Source: Trifolium pratense | Lineage: Eukaryota; Streptophyta; Magnoliopsida; Fabales; Fabaceae | Assembly: GCF_020283565.1 (NCBI RefSeq) | Contig: NC_060065.1 | Coordinates: 41,094,409-41,158,408 of the forward strand | Reading direction: 5' to 3' | DNA length: 64,000 bases | Shown here: piece after piece, positions 22,916-36,469 of the stretch | Position numbering within the stretch: position 1 is the stretch's first letter | How the letters are laid out: every line of letters starts with the position of its first letter | Made by a program: the position numbers and the translations under genes | Notes under the pieces: generated by a model | Seen by the model: only the letters and a program-made list of their open reading frames with translations | Told to the model about the DNA's origin: nothing | The model's database searches: none

Positions 22916-23934
22916 CAATTAACAACTCCAAAAATTCAGATTCAGAATGATGACTATATATCTTGGATTAAAGCTAGCTAGCTATAAAGACAAAAAAAAA
23001 AAAAAAAAAAAAACTAGCTAGCTATAATAAAAGAAGTGGCTAATAACAAATAAATAGTATATATATGGCAACTTTAATATTTGCAAATTTTAATAAGAGA
23101 GATTATTTGAGTGTTAGTTGTGGTGAGTGATTGTAGACTAGTAGATTAATAAATAAGAAAAAAAATGTAAATTCAGCTTGTCATGTATAATTGTGCTTCA
23201 TCATATGCAGATACTGTATTGGCTATAAAGAGATGAATATAGCTTATGAGGTGTAGGATAATTGATGAATAAGATAATTTGAGTTTCTTTCATTTGCAGA
23301 TTTTATTTTAACTTTCCTTTAATGAAGAGAGTTAGATAGTTCAAGTAATTTGAGTTATTGTCAAAAACAAAAAAAAAGTGATTTGAGTTAATGCGTCAAA
23401 AAAATTAATTTGAATTAAAGATTAAATGAGATAACGATCAAAGATTCAAAATGTAGTGGGAAAAAGAAAAAAAAAAAGACTAATGTAACAATATTAATTT
23501 TGATCATTTCTCTTTACATAGACACAAAAAGAGAGATACGTCATATATTCACGTGTAACACTTTTATAATTATTGAATGTTTGAGATTGAACTATTGTGC
23601 TTTTTTTAAAAAATAAAATAGCAGTTAATTGTATTGGAATTTGTATAGTCAATGTTTTAAAAATTGTGCTTTAAATGTTATAGGTTTTTATTTTGAGGTT
23701 AAGTTTGTAAAACCAAATATGAATATGGTTGTTCACTCTTTGGGAAAGGCGGCCATTTTTTACAGTAGTCACGGTGTTTTTCAAATTTCTCTTCCTTATG
23801 TTGAATAATGAAATGAATTATGTTTGTTTGTTTAAAAAATTAAAGTGTTTTTTTCAAAAAAAAATAAAACATATTTTTTTGGTTTCTTAATAGGTGGACA
23901 CTTGTTAAAAACATATAAAGGGGCTTAAGTGGAT
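22916..23934. other. 3' flank of member D and intergenic DNA
   Basis: The 3' flank (GGCAACTTTAATATTTGCAAATT, GCTTGTCATGTATAATTGTGCTTC) matches A-C. A 23-bp poly-A tract lies at about 22990-23012. No other gene is supported. Confidence 0.5.
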
Positions 23935-24347
23935 CGGGCCGTTAAGTTTCATGGGCTGCTAACCTAGGCCCTGCACGATTAGCAAATGGCTACATGGCCC
24001 GATGTGCCGGTCTGACTAATTTTTATATTTTTTTTTAATAAAAAAAATTAATGGACAATAAAACTACATACACATCATACAAATTAAGATCCATAAAAAA
24101 AAGTCGGTGTCATGATTTCATGAAATTAGAACTTATAGTATTGGGTAAAATTAGTAATTAAACTAACTTATAAATATACAAGACATATATAAAAATATAT
24201 GTTTAACTAATATTTATTTCTTAAAGTAAAATGACATGGATAAAATTGAAACATTTATTTTTTTGGGTTTTTTGAGGCTCGACCTGTCTTAAAATACAGG
24301 GCTAGTGGGTCGGCCCGGTAGCCCGTCTCATTTTGACAGCTCTAATA
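23935..24347. mobile_element. hAT-like MITE remnant
   Basis: The right end CGTCTCATTTTGACAGCTCTA is the complement of a common plant hAT terminus (TAGAGCTGTCAAAATGAG). The subterminal parts are rich in GGGCC/GGCCC (GGATCGGGCC at 23931, GTCGGCCCGGTAGCCCG at 24309). The left terminus is not clear. Confidence 0.45.
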
Positions 24348-24704
24348 GCATCAATTGAAGAAAAATATAGTTTTTTGCTTATTCTTTATCGTAATACATG
24401 GATGATTTCTCTTCCCACCCCCAAAATTCTCTTCCCACCCCCAAAAATTCTTTGTAAATCAAAATTTGTTTTTTACGGGACCAAAATTAAAATGCGTCAT
24501 ATTTACAGTAACCAAAATCATATTTAAGCTTATAGTTTATTACTTATGATCTAGCTTATAACGACTAAGTTATTTGATTGAACTTATAGTATTGGATAAA
24601 ATTAGTAATTAAACTAACTTATAAATATATATATGACATATATAAAAATATATGTTTAACTAATATTTATTTCTTAAAGTAAAATGACAGGGATAAAATT
24701 GAAA
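24129..24704 (+). repeat. Direct repeat pair, about 125 bp
   Basis: A unit starting GAACTTATAGTATTGG and ending ATGACA-GGATAAAATTGAAA occurs at 24129-24253 and again at 24577-24704 with only a few changes. Between them lies the right end of the hAT-like element plus unique DNA. This is a local duplication with insertion, or a duplicated insertion site. Confidence 0.75.
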
Positions 24705-24864
24705 ATAAATAAATAATTAAATCATAAACAATAAGCTAATTGACTTATCAAAATCACAATATACTACAAACAAACAAGTAAAAAAAAATATAAGCTCGTA
24801 TGAAAAAAATAGTTATCCAGCAAATCATTTTGGGTCATTTTCTTCAAAATAGACTTATGAATTA

Positions 24865-25124
24865 CTCCTTCCGTTCATTTTTAAATGTCATTTGAGAATT
24901 GTGTGCACTATTCATATAATTTACTTTGATCGTAACTTTTTATTAATATATAAAAATAAATATTAGCATACAAGATGTTATTCAATTTGTCTTGACGAGT
25001 ATTTTCAAAATATTAAATTTTCATAATTTTTTATAATAGATAATTAAATATATTAGTGATCAAAGTTGTACATTGACATGTGTATACAGTGATTAAAAAC
25101 GATACTTATAAAGGGACGGAGGGG
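24865..25124. mobile_element. Stowaway-like MITE, about 260 bp
   Basis: The left end CTCCTTCCGTTCATTTTTAAA and the complement of the right end, CCCCTCCGTCCCTTTATAAG, are flanked by TA on each side. The arms pair loosely, and AATATTAAATTTTCATAATTTTT near 25008 is shared with the MITE at 21039, so they belong to one family. Confidence 0.65.
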
Positions 25125-26752
<1,628 letters not shown>

Positions 26753-26814
26753 TGTGTGAAAAAGAAAATGGGACCTACAAGGGCACAATAGTCATGCAAA
26801 GGGGTGTGTGTGGT

Positions 26815-26945
26815 CACGTGAAAGTGGAAGGAAGGAAACAGCGAGGAGACACACTCACACGACACAACCACCACCGTTCACCACCACCAACATCATCGCC
26901 TCATGCATCACTCTCAACACGTGCGCCGAATCTCTTTCACACGTG
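26815..26945. promoter_or_regulatory. Cluster of three G-boxes beside the GA repeat
   Basis: CACGTG occurs exactly at 26815-26820, 26918-26923 and 26940-26945. The second overlaps CGTGCG, a brassinosteroid-response element of the BZR1-binding type. The surrounding DNA (26750-27060) is less AT-rich than its setting and CCACCA-rich. No downstream gene is evident, so this may be an orphan promoter or enhancer, or the 5' end of an unrecognised transcript. Protein binding is an inference. Confidence 0.35.
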
Positions 26946-28689
26946 TCTCTTCTTTCCGTAATACGTTACCGTTTTCTCTCATACCCTTATTACCCTTTCT
27001 CTTTTCTTGTTACGGAAATTAAACAACCATTTCCTTACCGTACTAGTAGTAGTAGTACTACCACCTCACCTCTGTGCTTTTTGTTAGATATATTTTGGTC
27101 CAAACAAAACTCTAACGTAAATTTCATTCACAAAAAGTATTTTAATCTAAACTATGAGATACATTTGTTTTTTATTTTTATTGAGAAACATTTCTTTTAT
27201 AAAACAAAATTATTATGACATTATAATATTAAAAATATGAGGGCTTCAAGGACATCGCATTATGTGTAGGAGTCCGAGTTCGAACATGTGATATTTCACT
27301 TATTCACCTTTAAGATAAATTTTCTAGTCATAAGACTACTTGAAGAAAAAAAAATGTGAGCTTCATTATCCACAAAAAGTGTTATAAAAAGTGTAACAAA
27401 AAATTTATTTACTTTTTTTTTGGTAATAAAGCTAAGGAAAAAAGAAAAAAAAACAAAAAAAAAATGAAACTACTTATATTGGACCGCTTTTAAAAAGATC
27501 ACGAACGCCTTCCGAAAGAAAAAATTATCTCCTTACTCCCACTAGTATCTTTTCTTCCCCCTGGAATTTCAATTTTGTCTTTAAATAACAATTTCAAAAT
27601 ATGTTTTCGAAAGTTTCCCTAGTTTAAATTTGGAAAACACGTCCCAAAGTTATTTTTTCATGATAAAAGAAATTCGAAAAATGCGTTCCGAAATTTTCTC
27701 GCAAGATAACGTCACTTGATGCTACATATTTATGGAATTTTGGTGTGAAATTAGTAAAATTGTTAATTTAGTAAAAAAATTGTCCTATCCATTTTTTATC
27801 AATAATATTTAAGTTTGTGCGATAATTATAATTATTATAGTGGGACAAAATGAATAATATTTATTTCAATTTGTTTTTAGGTTAACAAAAAAAATAATAT
27901 TTTCCTTCATTTAAAATTGACATATTATCAAACAAGCATTGCATAACCAAAAACAAAAGCATATGTAGTGCTCCTTATTTATTGGATTTTGCCTCTAGTT
28001 AAAGTTCCCAAATTACCCCTGATATATCTGTTTTTATTGTCGTCTTCTTACATGAAATTGGTGAATTATGTGTAGCCATCAAAAAGTATCAACAAATCAT
28101 CCATATCCATCTCTATCAACAAGGTTTGTGGTCTACCAACACGAGTTTTGGCTATTCAAAGTCAAATAAGCGTGCTTTCTAATAATTCAAACTTTTTGCT
28201 TTTGTCCTAATATAATTTCTGTCAAGTCTCTCTACTACAAACAAAACAATGCTAATGGGTTGTTGTTTATGCCTAATTAAACCTTTTTTAAGACAAATTC
28301 TTTTGACTAATTCACTGGTTGCAAACACTTATTCACATTCATATACATCTATATATTTTTGCCAGATAATAATTAATACTAGTAGAGAACTTTAATTTGA
28401 AAACCTTATTAAAAAATTTAGACTAAAATTACTACTATATAGACATCCTAAACCAATTTGAGTTTAAGTCATATAATCTCAATTTTTATAATTATTAAAT
28501 GAGTTAAGGTTTGTACATAAGTAGTACTTCGAATGTGAATTCAATTCTTCTAAATTGCAACATGTTAACCTTTTAAACCCAATCTTCTCTTTTGTTAAAA
28601 TAAAAAATCTTGATCTTTCTATTTTTATGATTGAAAAAAATTGAGAGAATTTGAATGAAGAAATTTCATTTTGAGTAGTAGTGCATCTA
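26946..28689. other. Intergenic, no gene seen
   Basis: AT-rich DNA. A SINE remnant lies at 27243-27345. No supported coding region; the 136-codon plus-strand frame at 26808-27218 resembles no known protein and runs into low-complexity sequence. Confidence 0.45.
27243..27345 (+). repeat. SINE remnant, B-box half
   Basis: It reads AGGACATCGCATTATGTGTAGG, then AGTTCGAAC (B-box-like), then CACTTATTCACCTTTAAGATAA and CTAGTCATAAGACTACTTGA with an A-rich tail. This is the same family as the copies at 143, 9041 and 31640, without its A-box half. Confidence 0.55.
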
Positions 28690-28950
28690 CATGTTTAGCT
28701 AGCGTGTTTAAAAATTATATTAGGTCTAAAATCAAATTAGATGATAAAATAATTATGTATCTCGAAACATTTATTTTCACATTAACATTGCACATCAAAC
28801 ACAAAATTTCAATGATTAGTTTTTCACTAATCATCAGTAATCACAGGTATTGTCGTTTTCGCTATATTGTAAATTTAAAAAATTAAAGCACCAACCAATA
28901 AATTTGAGGATAAAATCGGACAAACCTTGTATAATAAAACTAGAGGTTAA
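28690..28950 (+). repeat. Dispersed 260-bp repeat, copy 1
   Basis: A unit with GTGTTTAAAAA, TTTTCACTAATCATCA, TATTGTCGTTTTCG, AAAGCACCAACCAATAAA and ACTAGAGGTT occurs here and again, diverged, at 31175-31430; the beginning of a third copy is at about 31490. The LINE lies between copies 1 and 2. Confidence 0.6.
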
Positions 28951-28965
28951 CTTCTAGTTTAATAA

Positions 28966-30860
28966 AACTTGTATAATAAAACCGGCCAGCCTAGCACCTC
29001 TTGCAGGCCTGAGAAAGCACCTCTTTCACCATATTTGTTTATTTTGTGCTCTGATGTTCTTTCGGGTCTAATTCGTAAGGAGGAAATATCGAAGAATATC
29101 CATGGAATCAAAGTGGCAAGGATTGCGCCACAACTATCACATCTTTTATTTGCTGACGACAGTCTACTTTTCTCTAGAGTTGCTACTCACGAAGTTAGGA
29201 AGATTCTTAACATTCTTGCAGCCTACCAACAAGCATCGGGTCAGGTTGTGAACCTTGACAAATCAGAAGCCTCCTTTATCCGAAATGTGCCAACCAATGA
29301 TAAAACCATGATATGTAACATGATGGGAGTTAAGGTGGTGGAGGCTCAGTCAAGATACCTTGGTTTTCCTATTCCTTTTGGGAGATAAAAAAAGGATGTC
29401 TTTTCTCATATGTCCTGGACCGTGTTTGGAAGAAGGTAAAAGGGTGGAAAGAAAGATTCTTATCTATGGCGGGGAAGGAGACTTTCATCAAAGCAGTAAC
29501 ACAAGCTATCTCAAACTATATTCTTAGTTGTTACAAAATGCTAGTGGGGTGCTGTAAAAAATATTGATTCCATGCTCGCTAAGTTCTGGTGGGGATCAAA
29601 TGCTAAACATAGGAAGATCCACTGGATGAGTTGGGAACGTCTGTCCAAAGAAAAGAATGACAGTGGGATGGGGATCAGAGGGATGAAGAAGTTTAACAAG
29701 GCACTTCTAGGAAAACATTGTTGGAGACTTGCTACAGGTGGCCTTGGGAGAAAGATGGCATGTACTCTATCCGTTCTGCCTACCATATATTATGTGAGGA
29801 AAAATCAGAGCTCTAGCTAGAACCTTCGTGTCCAAGGCAGAACAAGATATGGAAGGAAATTTGGCGAACTCCGGTTCCTAACAAAATCAAGAATTTTTTA
29901 TGGAGGTTAGCTAATAAACATTTTACCAACTAGATCAAACATTCAGAAAAAAGGAATCATACTTGATGTTCAATGCCCTTTGTGTCACATGGATGTAGAG
30001 TTCTCTTCTCACTTGTTTTTGGATTGCAATTTGATGAAATTCACCCTTTTTGCATCTCATCTTAGGCTCCCATATTCTGATGCCTATTGATTTACATGAC
30101 TAGATTTTGAGCTGGCTTACGTGTCATGATTCTCTAGGAACTCAATTGTTTTGCGCACTTTGATGTGGAAGTTTTGGACAGTAAGAAACAATGCAGTTTT
30201 CAAAGGGGTAACTATGGATCCAATGAGGCTGACTGAAGAAGCTCTGAAGTTTGTGCATGATTTTAATGACGCTAATCCAACTAGAATTTCGCGTTCTCGT
30301 TTACCTCAAAATGTAGTTCAGCCACCTTAACACACCATCGATTTTATCAATGTTTGTTGATGCAAGATGCTTTTTAAATGGATACACTGCTTGGGGACTG
30401 TCTATACACAACCAGGTCGGCGATACCATCTTTAGCGCTTGCAAAAGAGAGAGCATTTATGTTGAACCCGTCATGGGTGAAGCGTTGGGTGTGTGATGGC
30501 CACTCAAGTTGCTATTGATCAAGGTTTGTCCTCAATCTGTATTAGCTCTGATGCAGCAAATGTTGTGAATTGTATTACCAAGAGGGTCACCTTTGCATCA
30601 ATTGAGATCATAGCTAAAGACTGTAGGGAATTGATGAACAATTTAGAAAATTCACGTGTCTTATTTGTTATGAGAGAACAAAATTCTGAAGCTCATAATT
30701 TGGAGTTTTTGGCAAAGTTTGCGGGCTTAAGTCTTGGTTAGGAGTTGTTCATTCTGTTTCCTTTTTTACTGGTTTGCAACAATGTTTGCTGTCTTGTGTA
30801 ATCAAAATAGCTGTGTTTCAACCTTTGTTTAATGAAAGTTGTGTTTACTTAAAAAAAAAA
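28966..30860 (+). pseudogene. 5'-truncated LINE, RT palm to RNase H, decayed
   Basis: The order is that of plant LINE ORF2: RT palm (PLSPYLFILCSDVLSGLI at about 29017, then LLFADDSLLFSR with the FADD catalytic box at about 29138-29173), RT thumb (VWKKVKGWKERFLSMAGKET, frameshifted), zf-RVT (about 29870-30200) and RNase H (ISSDAANVVNCITKRV at about 30538). Several stops and frameshifts separate the parts. It ends in A10 at 30851-30860. A 13-bp target duplication with one mismatch flanks it: TCTAGTTTAATAA at 28953-28965 and TCTAGTTTAGTAA at 30861-30873. It is a complete 5'-truncated insertion, not a gene. Confidence 0.85.
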
Positions 30861-30873
30861 TCTAGTTTAGTAA

Positions 30874-31738
30874 TTTTTTGTATAATACACCTAATAACTT
30901 AACTATAAATTCATTCTCTAGTTTTATTATACAAATTTTGTATAATACACCTAGTAACCTCTAGTTTGTATAATAAAACTAGAATTTTGTATAAGACACA
31001 TAATAACCTAACTATAAATTTTGAACTCCTAGCTTATGGTTCAGTAAGAATGGCAGCACATACATTTTTGTCAAGTAATTTAATGGCTAGAATTTTACTT
31101 TTTAAGGTGAATTAATCGAATCCCGATCTCAACATTTCATATGCAATGTCAGCACATAACTTATTCTCGGAAAATTGCATTTTTAGTGTGTTTAAAAAAC
31201 ATACTATATATGAAAAACCACACTAGGTAATAGAATAAATGTGTCTCTTGTATTATATTTATTTTCAAAATATCATTGCGCATTAAACACGAAACTCCAA
31301 TTACTAGATTTTCACTAATCATCACTTGTATTGTCGTTTTCGATATTTTACAAATTTAAAAAGTTAAAGCACTAACCAATAAAATTGAGGATAACACAGA
31401 CTCGTGTAACTAAACTAGAGGTTTCGAAGATCTAGCTTATAGTTTGGTAAGAATGTCTGACATGCATAATTAATTCTCACAAAACTACATGTTGAACGTG
31501 TTTTCAAATCATATTAGGTGTAAAATCATACGAGGTGATATATACTGAATCACACTAGATTTCATTTGTACTCCTACGTGACAAATTTTAAGCAAAATTC
31601 ACCTTTTTAGATTCATATTACATAATTAATGTATCTGACTTTTAAAGTGAATAAGTGGGCGTATCAGAATTCGAACTTCGGTCTGCATATTTCATATAAT
31701 GTCTCTACCAACTGCGTTATGCTCACAAAAACAATGTA
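30874..31738. other. Repeat-rich intergenic DNA
   Basis: It holds several local repeats of TTGTATAATACACCTA-TAA (30890-31010), copy 2 of the 260-bp repeat (31175-31430), and SINE fragments at about 31060-31160 and 31640-31735. No gene. Confidence 0.55.
31640..31735 (-). repeat. tRNA-derived SINE, best copy
   Basis: The minus strand reads TGAGCATAACGCAGTTGGTAG (A-box-like), GAGACATTATATG, then GACCGAAGTTCGAATTCTGA (B box with GTTCGAATTC), then CCCACTTATTCACTTTAAAAG. The A-to-B spacing is close to that of a tRNA. This copy shows best that the family is Pol III-derived. Confidence 0.65.
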
Positions 31739-32003
31739 CTATCTTTGTCCCAATATATAAGACCTTTTGCAAAATTTTGTTATTCCATTTTATAAGACTC
31801 TTTTTAAATTAAAGTTCAAGGTGCATTAAATTTTCACCAAAATACCCCTAATTAAATGAAGAGAAATAAAAGATCATTGTTTCTCTTTCTTAATAATTGA
31901 AGGATAATTTTGAAAAGAGAAAATATATTATTGACAAATTTAACGCAAATTTTTTTAATTATTGTATTTTTGTGGAAAAAAGTCTTATATATTGAAATTG
32001 AGG
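31739..32003. mobile_element. Stowaway-like MITE, 265 bp
   Basis: The left end reads CTATCTTTGTCCCAATATATAAGAC and the complement of the right end reads CCTCAATTTCAATATATAAGAC. Both edges are flanked by TA. The centre has AAAGGGTTTTAT-like pairing worn by mutation. No coding capacity. Confidence 0.65.
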
Positions 32004-33237
32004 TACTATCTGATTACATTATTTATACAATGAAATGGAGGTAGTATTTGATTATATTAATTATATAATAAATCTAAAAAAATAAATTTTATTTTTATTT
32101 TATCACGAAATGAGTACAAGTATTAATTTGTCTAACAAGTGCTCCCGAGATATTATTTAAAAATTCAATTTAAAGAAATAATTTGTTTTATGAGTGAAAC
32201 ATTTTAATTTCTAATGTCTTAAATTTACACATTTTGATAATTATTTTGGAAAAAATTACTATTTAAAATGAGTTGAGATCCTCTCCATTTCATATTCTTT
32301 CAATTTCATCAATTAATAAATTTTTTAAATATTTTAAAATCTATAAAAAATATTTGGACTCATTTAATCTTAGGACGGAGGGAGTATTGAAACTTCATTA
32401 AACTCATTTGACAATAAATACACTAATCATAAAGCTACTAGGTGTTTTCTTTTCCTCTCCAAACAAATCTAAGCATTATTATGCTTTAATTAATCCCTAA
32501 CCTCGAGGACATTTATTTATCCGTAATACTCGTAGTACTCTATTGCAGTGTTTACCTCAGTCAACCTTAACACGTAGTCCATTCACACACGTACAAATCT
32601 CACTCTTACATTAACTTTTCCCTTTTCTCTCTCTTAATTCCTAATGGCATAACTGTAAATACCTCACTAAACCATGTCCAATTTCGCTTCCTCATTGTAT
32701 TTAGTCCACTTTTTCTTTCACACTTTCTCTTTCTTCCTTCACTTCATTCTTCAAACATTTTCTATGCTTCTTCTCGCACAAAAATTTCACACACTTTTCC
32801 GACCAGTTTTCCGATCAACATTTTCCGTTAACATATCTCCGGAGAGGTAACAACTTCACGCACTTAGATCTGATCAGATCATAACCAACACAAATCAAAC
32901 CAAAATTTCACCGTTTGTTTCTGTGAATTTCTTACAAATTCAACTCCTCCAAACGCCGTCGTTTTATACTCAATCTTCATCGTTTCTTGAATCCGTTGTT
33001 CTTCTCCGTTTCAAACCGATTCAAACGTTCGAAGAGCTTATAGCTTATCGTTATTTCACTACTATACTGAAACCGTGAAATGATATCATTTTGAAGCAAT
33101 TTTCATCGGAAATTCGATCTCGGAACTTCTAGATTATTACGCGGTTGATTTAACCAAACTTCTGATCAATTTTTTCTTCACCGGAGTTTCTGTATTTTTT
33201 CTTCGTCGGCGGCGAGATTTTTTTTCCGGCGAAGACG
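32004..33237 (+). promoter_or_regulatory. Promoter and leader region of the first BZR-type gene
   Basis: The distal part is AT-rich with a lone MITE end (GGACGGAGGGAGTA at about 32375). From about 32580 the DNA becomes C/T-rich (TTTCACACTTTCTCTTTCTTCC at about 32715), as in long plant 5' UTRs, and runs to the ATG at 33238. No clear TATA box is seen. The exact transcription start is unknown. Confidence 0.45.
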
Positions 33238-36200
33238 ATGACGTCGGGGACGAGACAACCAACATGGAAGGAGAGAGAAAACAACAAGAGGAGAGAGAGA
33301 AGAAGACGAGCTATAGCGGCGAAGATCTTCTCCGGTTTGAGAATGTACGGTAACTACAAGCTTCCTAAACACTGCGATAACAATGAAGTTCTCAAAGCTC
33401 TCTGTAATGAAGCTGGTTGGACCGTTGAACCTGATGGCACAACGTATCGTAAGGTAACAAACAAACAACAACGCACTTTTCAGAATAAGCGATTCTAGTT
33501 AGTATTTTTAATTTTAAATTATTATATAGTATAATATTTTTTTCTTCTTATTTTAGAATTAATTTGGTTAATATTGATTAATACTAATACTCCAGTAATT
33601 CAGTAGTTTATAGATTATTACTCCTAATTCAGTTATGAATGATGATTGAAGCTTAGAAATTCACAAATTGTTGCGTTGTGTGTGTATATGCATGTGGGGT
33701 TTTGAATACTGAAAATTACAGAATAATTGCACATGACACGCACATGCTACTGACGCTAGCAATGATTCTGGAAATCAAAAGGACATAAATAAAAGGGGCA
33801 GAGAGAAAAATGTGCTGTGTTTAATGCAACTTTTTGATGTGTATGATTTTGTATTATTTTTGGTGAATGGTTAATTTGTTTATGAGAGTTGGGTTAGATT
33901 CTTTCTTTTTTGGACTATCGCCGGTGTACGTTAGATCTGGTCGGGGTTATGTCTGTGGCACTGTGCCTTTAGCTTTAAAGCGTGAAGCACTAAAGATTCT
34001 CTCTATGGTAGTTTTTTTAATTAAGTCATAATGATCCGTGAGAAATATTTTGGGGTGGTGGCATAGATCTCGAGGGTGATGAAGAAAAAAAAAATGGTTG
34101 TTTTGGTTTTTGGACTTTTGGGGGCAATGGAAATATGGAATAGGAACAATTTTTCAACATGGAGAGTTGGAATTTGAGTAATTGTTGAGGGTAGTTTTGT
34201 AAGTTTTGGTTTGTGATTGGTATATTTAGTTTGTTGCTGAGCTTTGGTGCAATCTGCCAGAAGCTTTTGCAGACATTGCATGGTACTCTGATTTGGAGAG
34301 CTACTTTTCTCCTTAGTTCCCGTGATATTTCTCTTCTTTTTTTAGGGGGTTGCGGTTGTATTTATTTAGATTTTAGAACTTTATCTTTAGTTTATGCAGT
34401 GTCACCTTTACTATTGATGACGCTCTAAATTGGATAGAGTGGCTGTATTCAGTATTGAGTATTCACTCTACCAGTTTTGTTTGTCCTTAATAGGACTTTC
34501 CTTGGTTGGATTTCCTTTCTTTTATTACTTTTTCCATTTTCGTTTTCCCTTTTATTGTTTTTGGAAAAAGATGAATTGAAAAATGGGGTTGAGTATGTGT
34601 GTTTAAAGGGGGCATATTATTCTATCTTTGTAATAAAAGTGATAGGTGTTAGCTAAGCAAACAAAAATTAACCAAGATGGCAATGAATCCAGTTACATAT
34701 AGTATAAGCTAACAGCTAACTTATTAGGCTAGTTTGATTTTCTTATACTGTTTGGTTGATTTAATGATGCTGCCAACAAAATTGACATCTTGTTCATTTA
34801 TGTTTTTTAGACAAGTGAATATATTAAACATTAAAACCAAATTAATATCCAAAATTCTTAGAATAGAACTCTTCAATGTTCAACTCTAGGTTGCTATAGT
34901 GTACTTCAATAATGGAATGGTTGTAATTGAAATGAATGAAGTAAGAATGACAAAAACTTGATGTATTTAATGAATCAGACAGAGCCATAGTAAGCTGAAA
35001 CTGGTAGAGTAAATTTTTCACCACTCTGGCATCTGTTGAGGTAGAACTGTAGGAGTATTTGAATAGTTTGAAGGATAACTGTTTCTAGCTAGCAATTGAT
35101 TCCCTAGTTACTGTTATATTTGTTGTTTGTTTAATCAAATCCTTCTTTGCATGTAGTTACTGTTATATTTGTTGCTTGTTTAATAAAATCCTTCTTTGCA
35201 TGTATGGATCTAACTCTAACCAAAGACTTAGGTATGTTCACTATTTTTGTTTCTATTTTCTTACATATAAAAATTTACTTACATTTGTACCTATGATAAA
35301 AAGGAAGTTAATCTGCGGAATACTGATTGATCTACAGGCATAATGTTGCTACAGTGTCCAATAATAGGAAGTTCTTTTTCAATTTAGTCCTGGGTGATAT
35401 ATAATTAATTGCATGAAAGTTATATTTTTGTGGCCATATTAGATGCCTTGTTGAAGGGAAAACTATCAAATTGTTTGTTGCCTATGGATCCATCTAGTTG
35501 CTAAAATGATATATCTTTGTTTAAAGTAAATTGATCTCATAATTTTATATATTCTATCTCTTATCTCTTAATTATTAATAACAATGTTTATTTAAAGGGA
35601 TGCAAGCCTGTTGAACGCATGGATGTGGTAGGTGGTTCTGCAATGGGAAGTCCGTGTTCATCTTACCATCCAAGCCCATGTGCTTCCTACAACCCAAGTC
35701 CTGGCTCTTCTTCATTCCCTAGCCCGCGCTCATCCCATGCTGTAACTCCTAATGGTGATGCCAATTCCCTTATTCCTTGGCTCAAAAACCTCTCATCTGG
35801 ATCATCATCAGCATCCTCTTCCAAGCATCCACAGCTATTCATTCATACCGGCTCCATCAGTGCTCCTGTCACTCCTCCACTTAGCTCTCCAACTGCACGA
35901 TCATCCCAGGCGAAAGCTGACATCTGGGAGGATCAATCCATTCGTCCTGGGTGGGGCGGGCAGCAGAACCCTTTCCTGCCCTCATCCACTCCTCCGAGCC
36001 CTGGTCGCCAAGTTCTCGACCCAGATTGGTTTGCTGGGATTAGAATGCCCCAGTGTGGGCCAACTTCGCCTACCTTTAGCCTAGTCGCCACTAATCCATT
36101 TGGATTCAGGGAAGAGGTTTTCTGTGGCAGTGATTCCCGCATGTGGACACCTGGACAAAGTGGGACATGTTCTCCAGCTATAGCTGCAGGCTCTGATCAT

Positions 36201-36469
36201 ACTGCTGACATACCGATGGCTGAATCTATTTCAGACGAATTTGCCTTTGGTTTGGTGAAGCCTTGGGAAGGAGAAAGGATTCATGAAGATAGCGGATCAG
36301 ACGATTTAGAGCTCACTCTTGGCAGTTCAAAGACCAGGTAGGTAGTGAAAACATTTGAAAAATCAGGGCAAAAAAAAGTGTATTTTTTATATTGCAATTT
36401 TTATTTTTATTTTTAATTTTATTCTTTTAGAATACTAATGTAACCTTAATTTTGTTTTGTTGCAGGTAA
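33238..36469 (+). CDS. BES1/BZR1-homologue transcription factor, first copy (319 aa, three exons)
   Basis: Exons are 33238-33453, 35598-36337 and 36466-36469. Exon 1 encodes the N-terminal DNA-binding domain: [19 protein letters not shown], basic [34 protein letters not shown], to TTYRK. After the junction come GCKPVERMD, a Ser/Pro-rich block with many SxxxS/T sites of the kind phosphorylated by GSK3/BIN2 kinases, [25 protein letters not shown], a PTSPTFSLV element in the region equivalent to the PEST/PP2A-binding segment, [19 protein letters not shown], and the C-terminal EAR motif LELTLG. BZR factors bind E-boxes and BRRE sites and mediate brassinosteroid responses. The MTSG start and the TR end place it with the BEH2-4 branch rather than BZR1/BES1 themselves. 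Intron 2 splits the last sense codon. Confidence 0.95.
35105..35202 (+). repeat. 49-bp tandem duplication in intron 1 of the first BZR-type gene
   Basis: Two adjacent 49-bp units start TAGTTACTGTTATATTTGTTG and end CCTTCTTTGCATG, and differ at two positions. It is a recent local duplication with no expected effect on splicing. Confidence 0.9.

Noticed and set aside
26808..27218. 136-codon plus-strand frame after the G-box cluster
   Set aside because: No recognisable domain, and the second half is low-complexity Phe/Ile/Lys/Asn sequence from AT-rich DNA. A noncoding transcript start remains possible.
29541..29820. Opposed 81- and 82-codon frames
   Set aside because: The plus frame is the frameshifted LINE thumb region (LAKFWWGSNAKHRKIHWMSW) and the minus frame its shadow. 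Neither is an independent gene.
35752..36142. Overlapping frames within exon 2 of the first BZR-type gene
   Set aside because: They are other-frame shadows of the Ser/Pro-rich coding exon. The same applies at 48628-49087 in the second copy.
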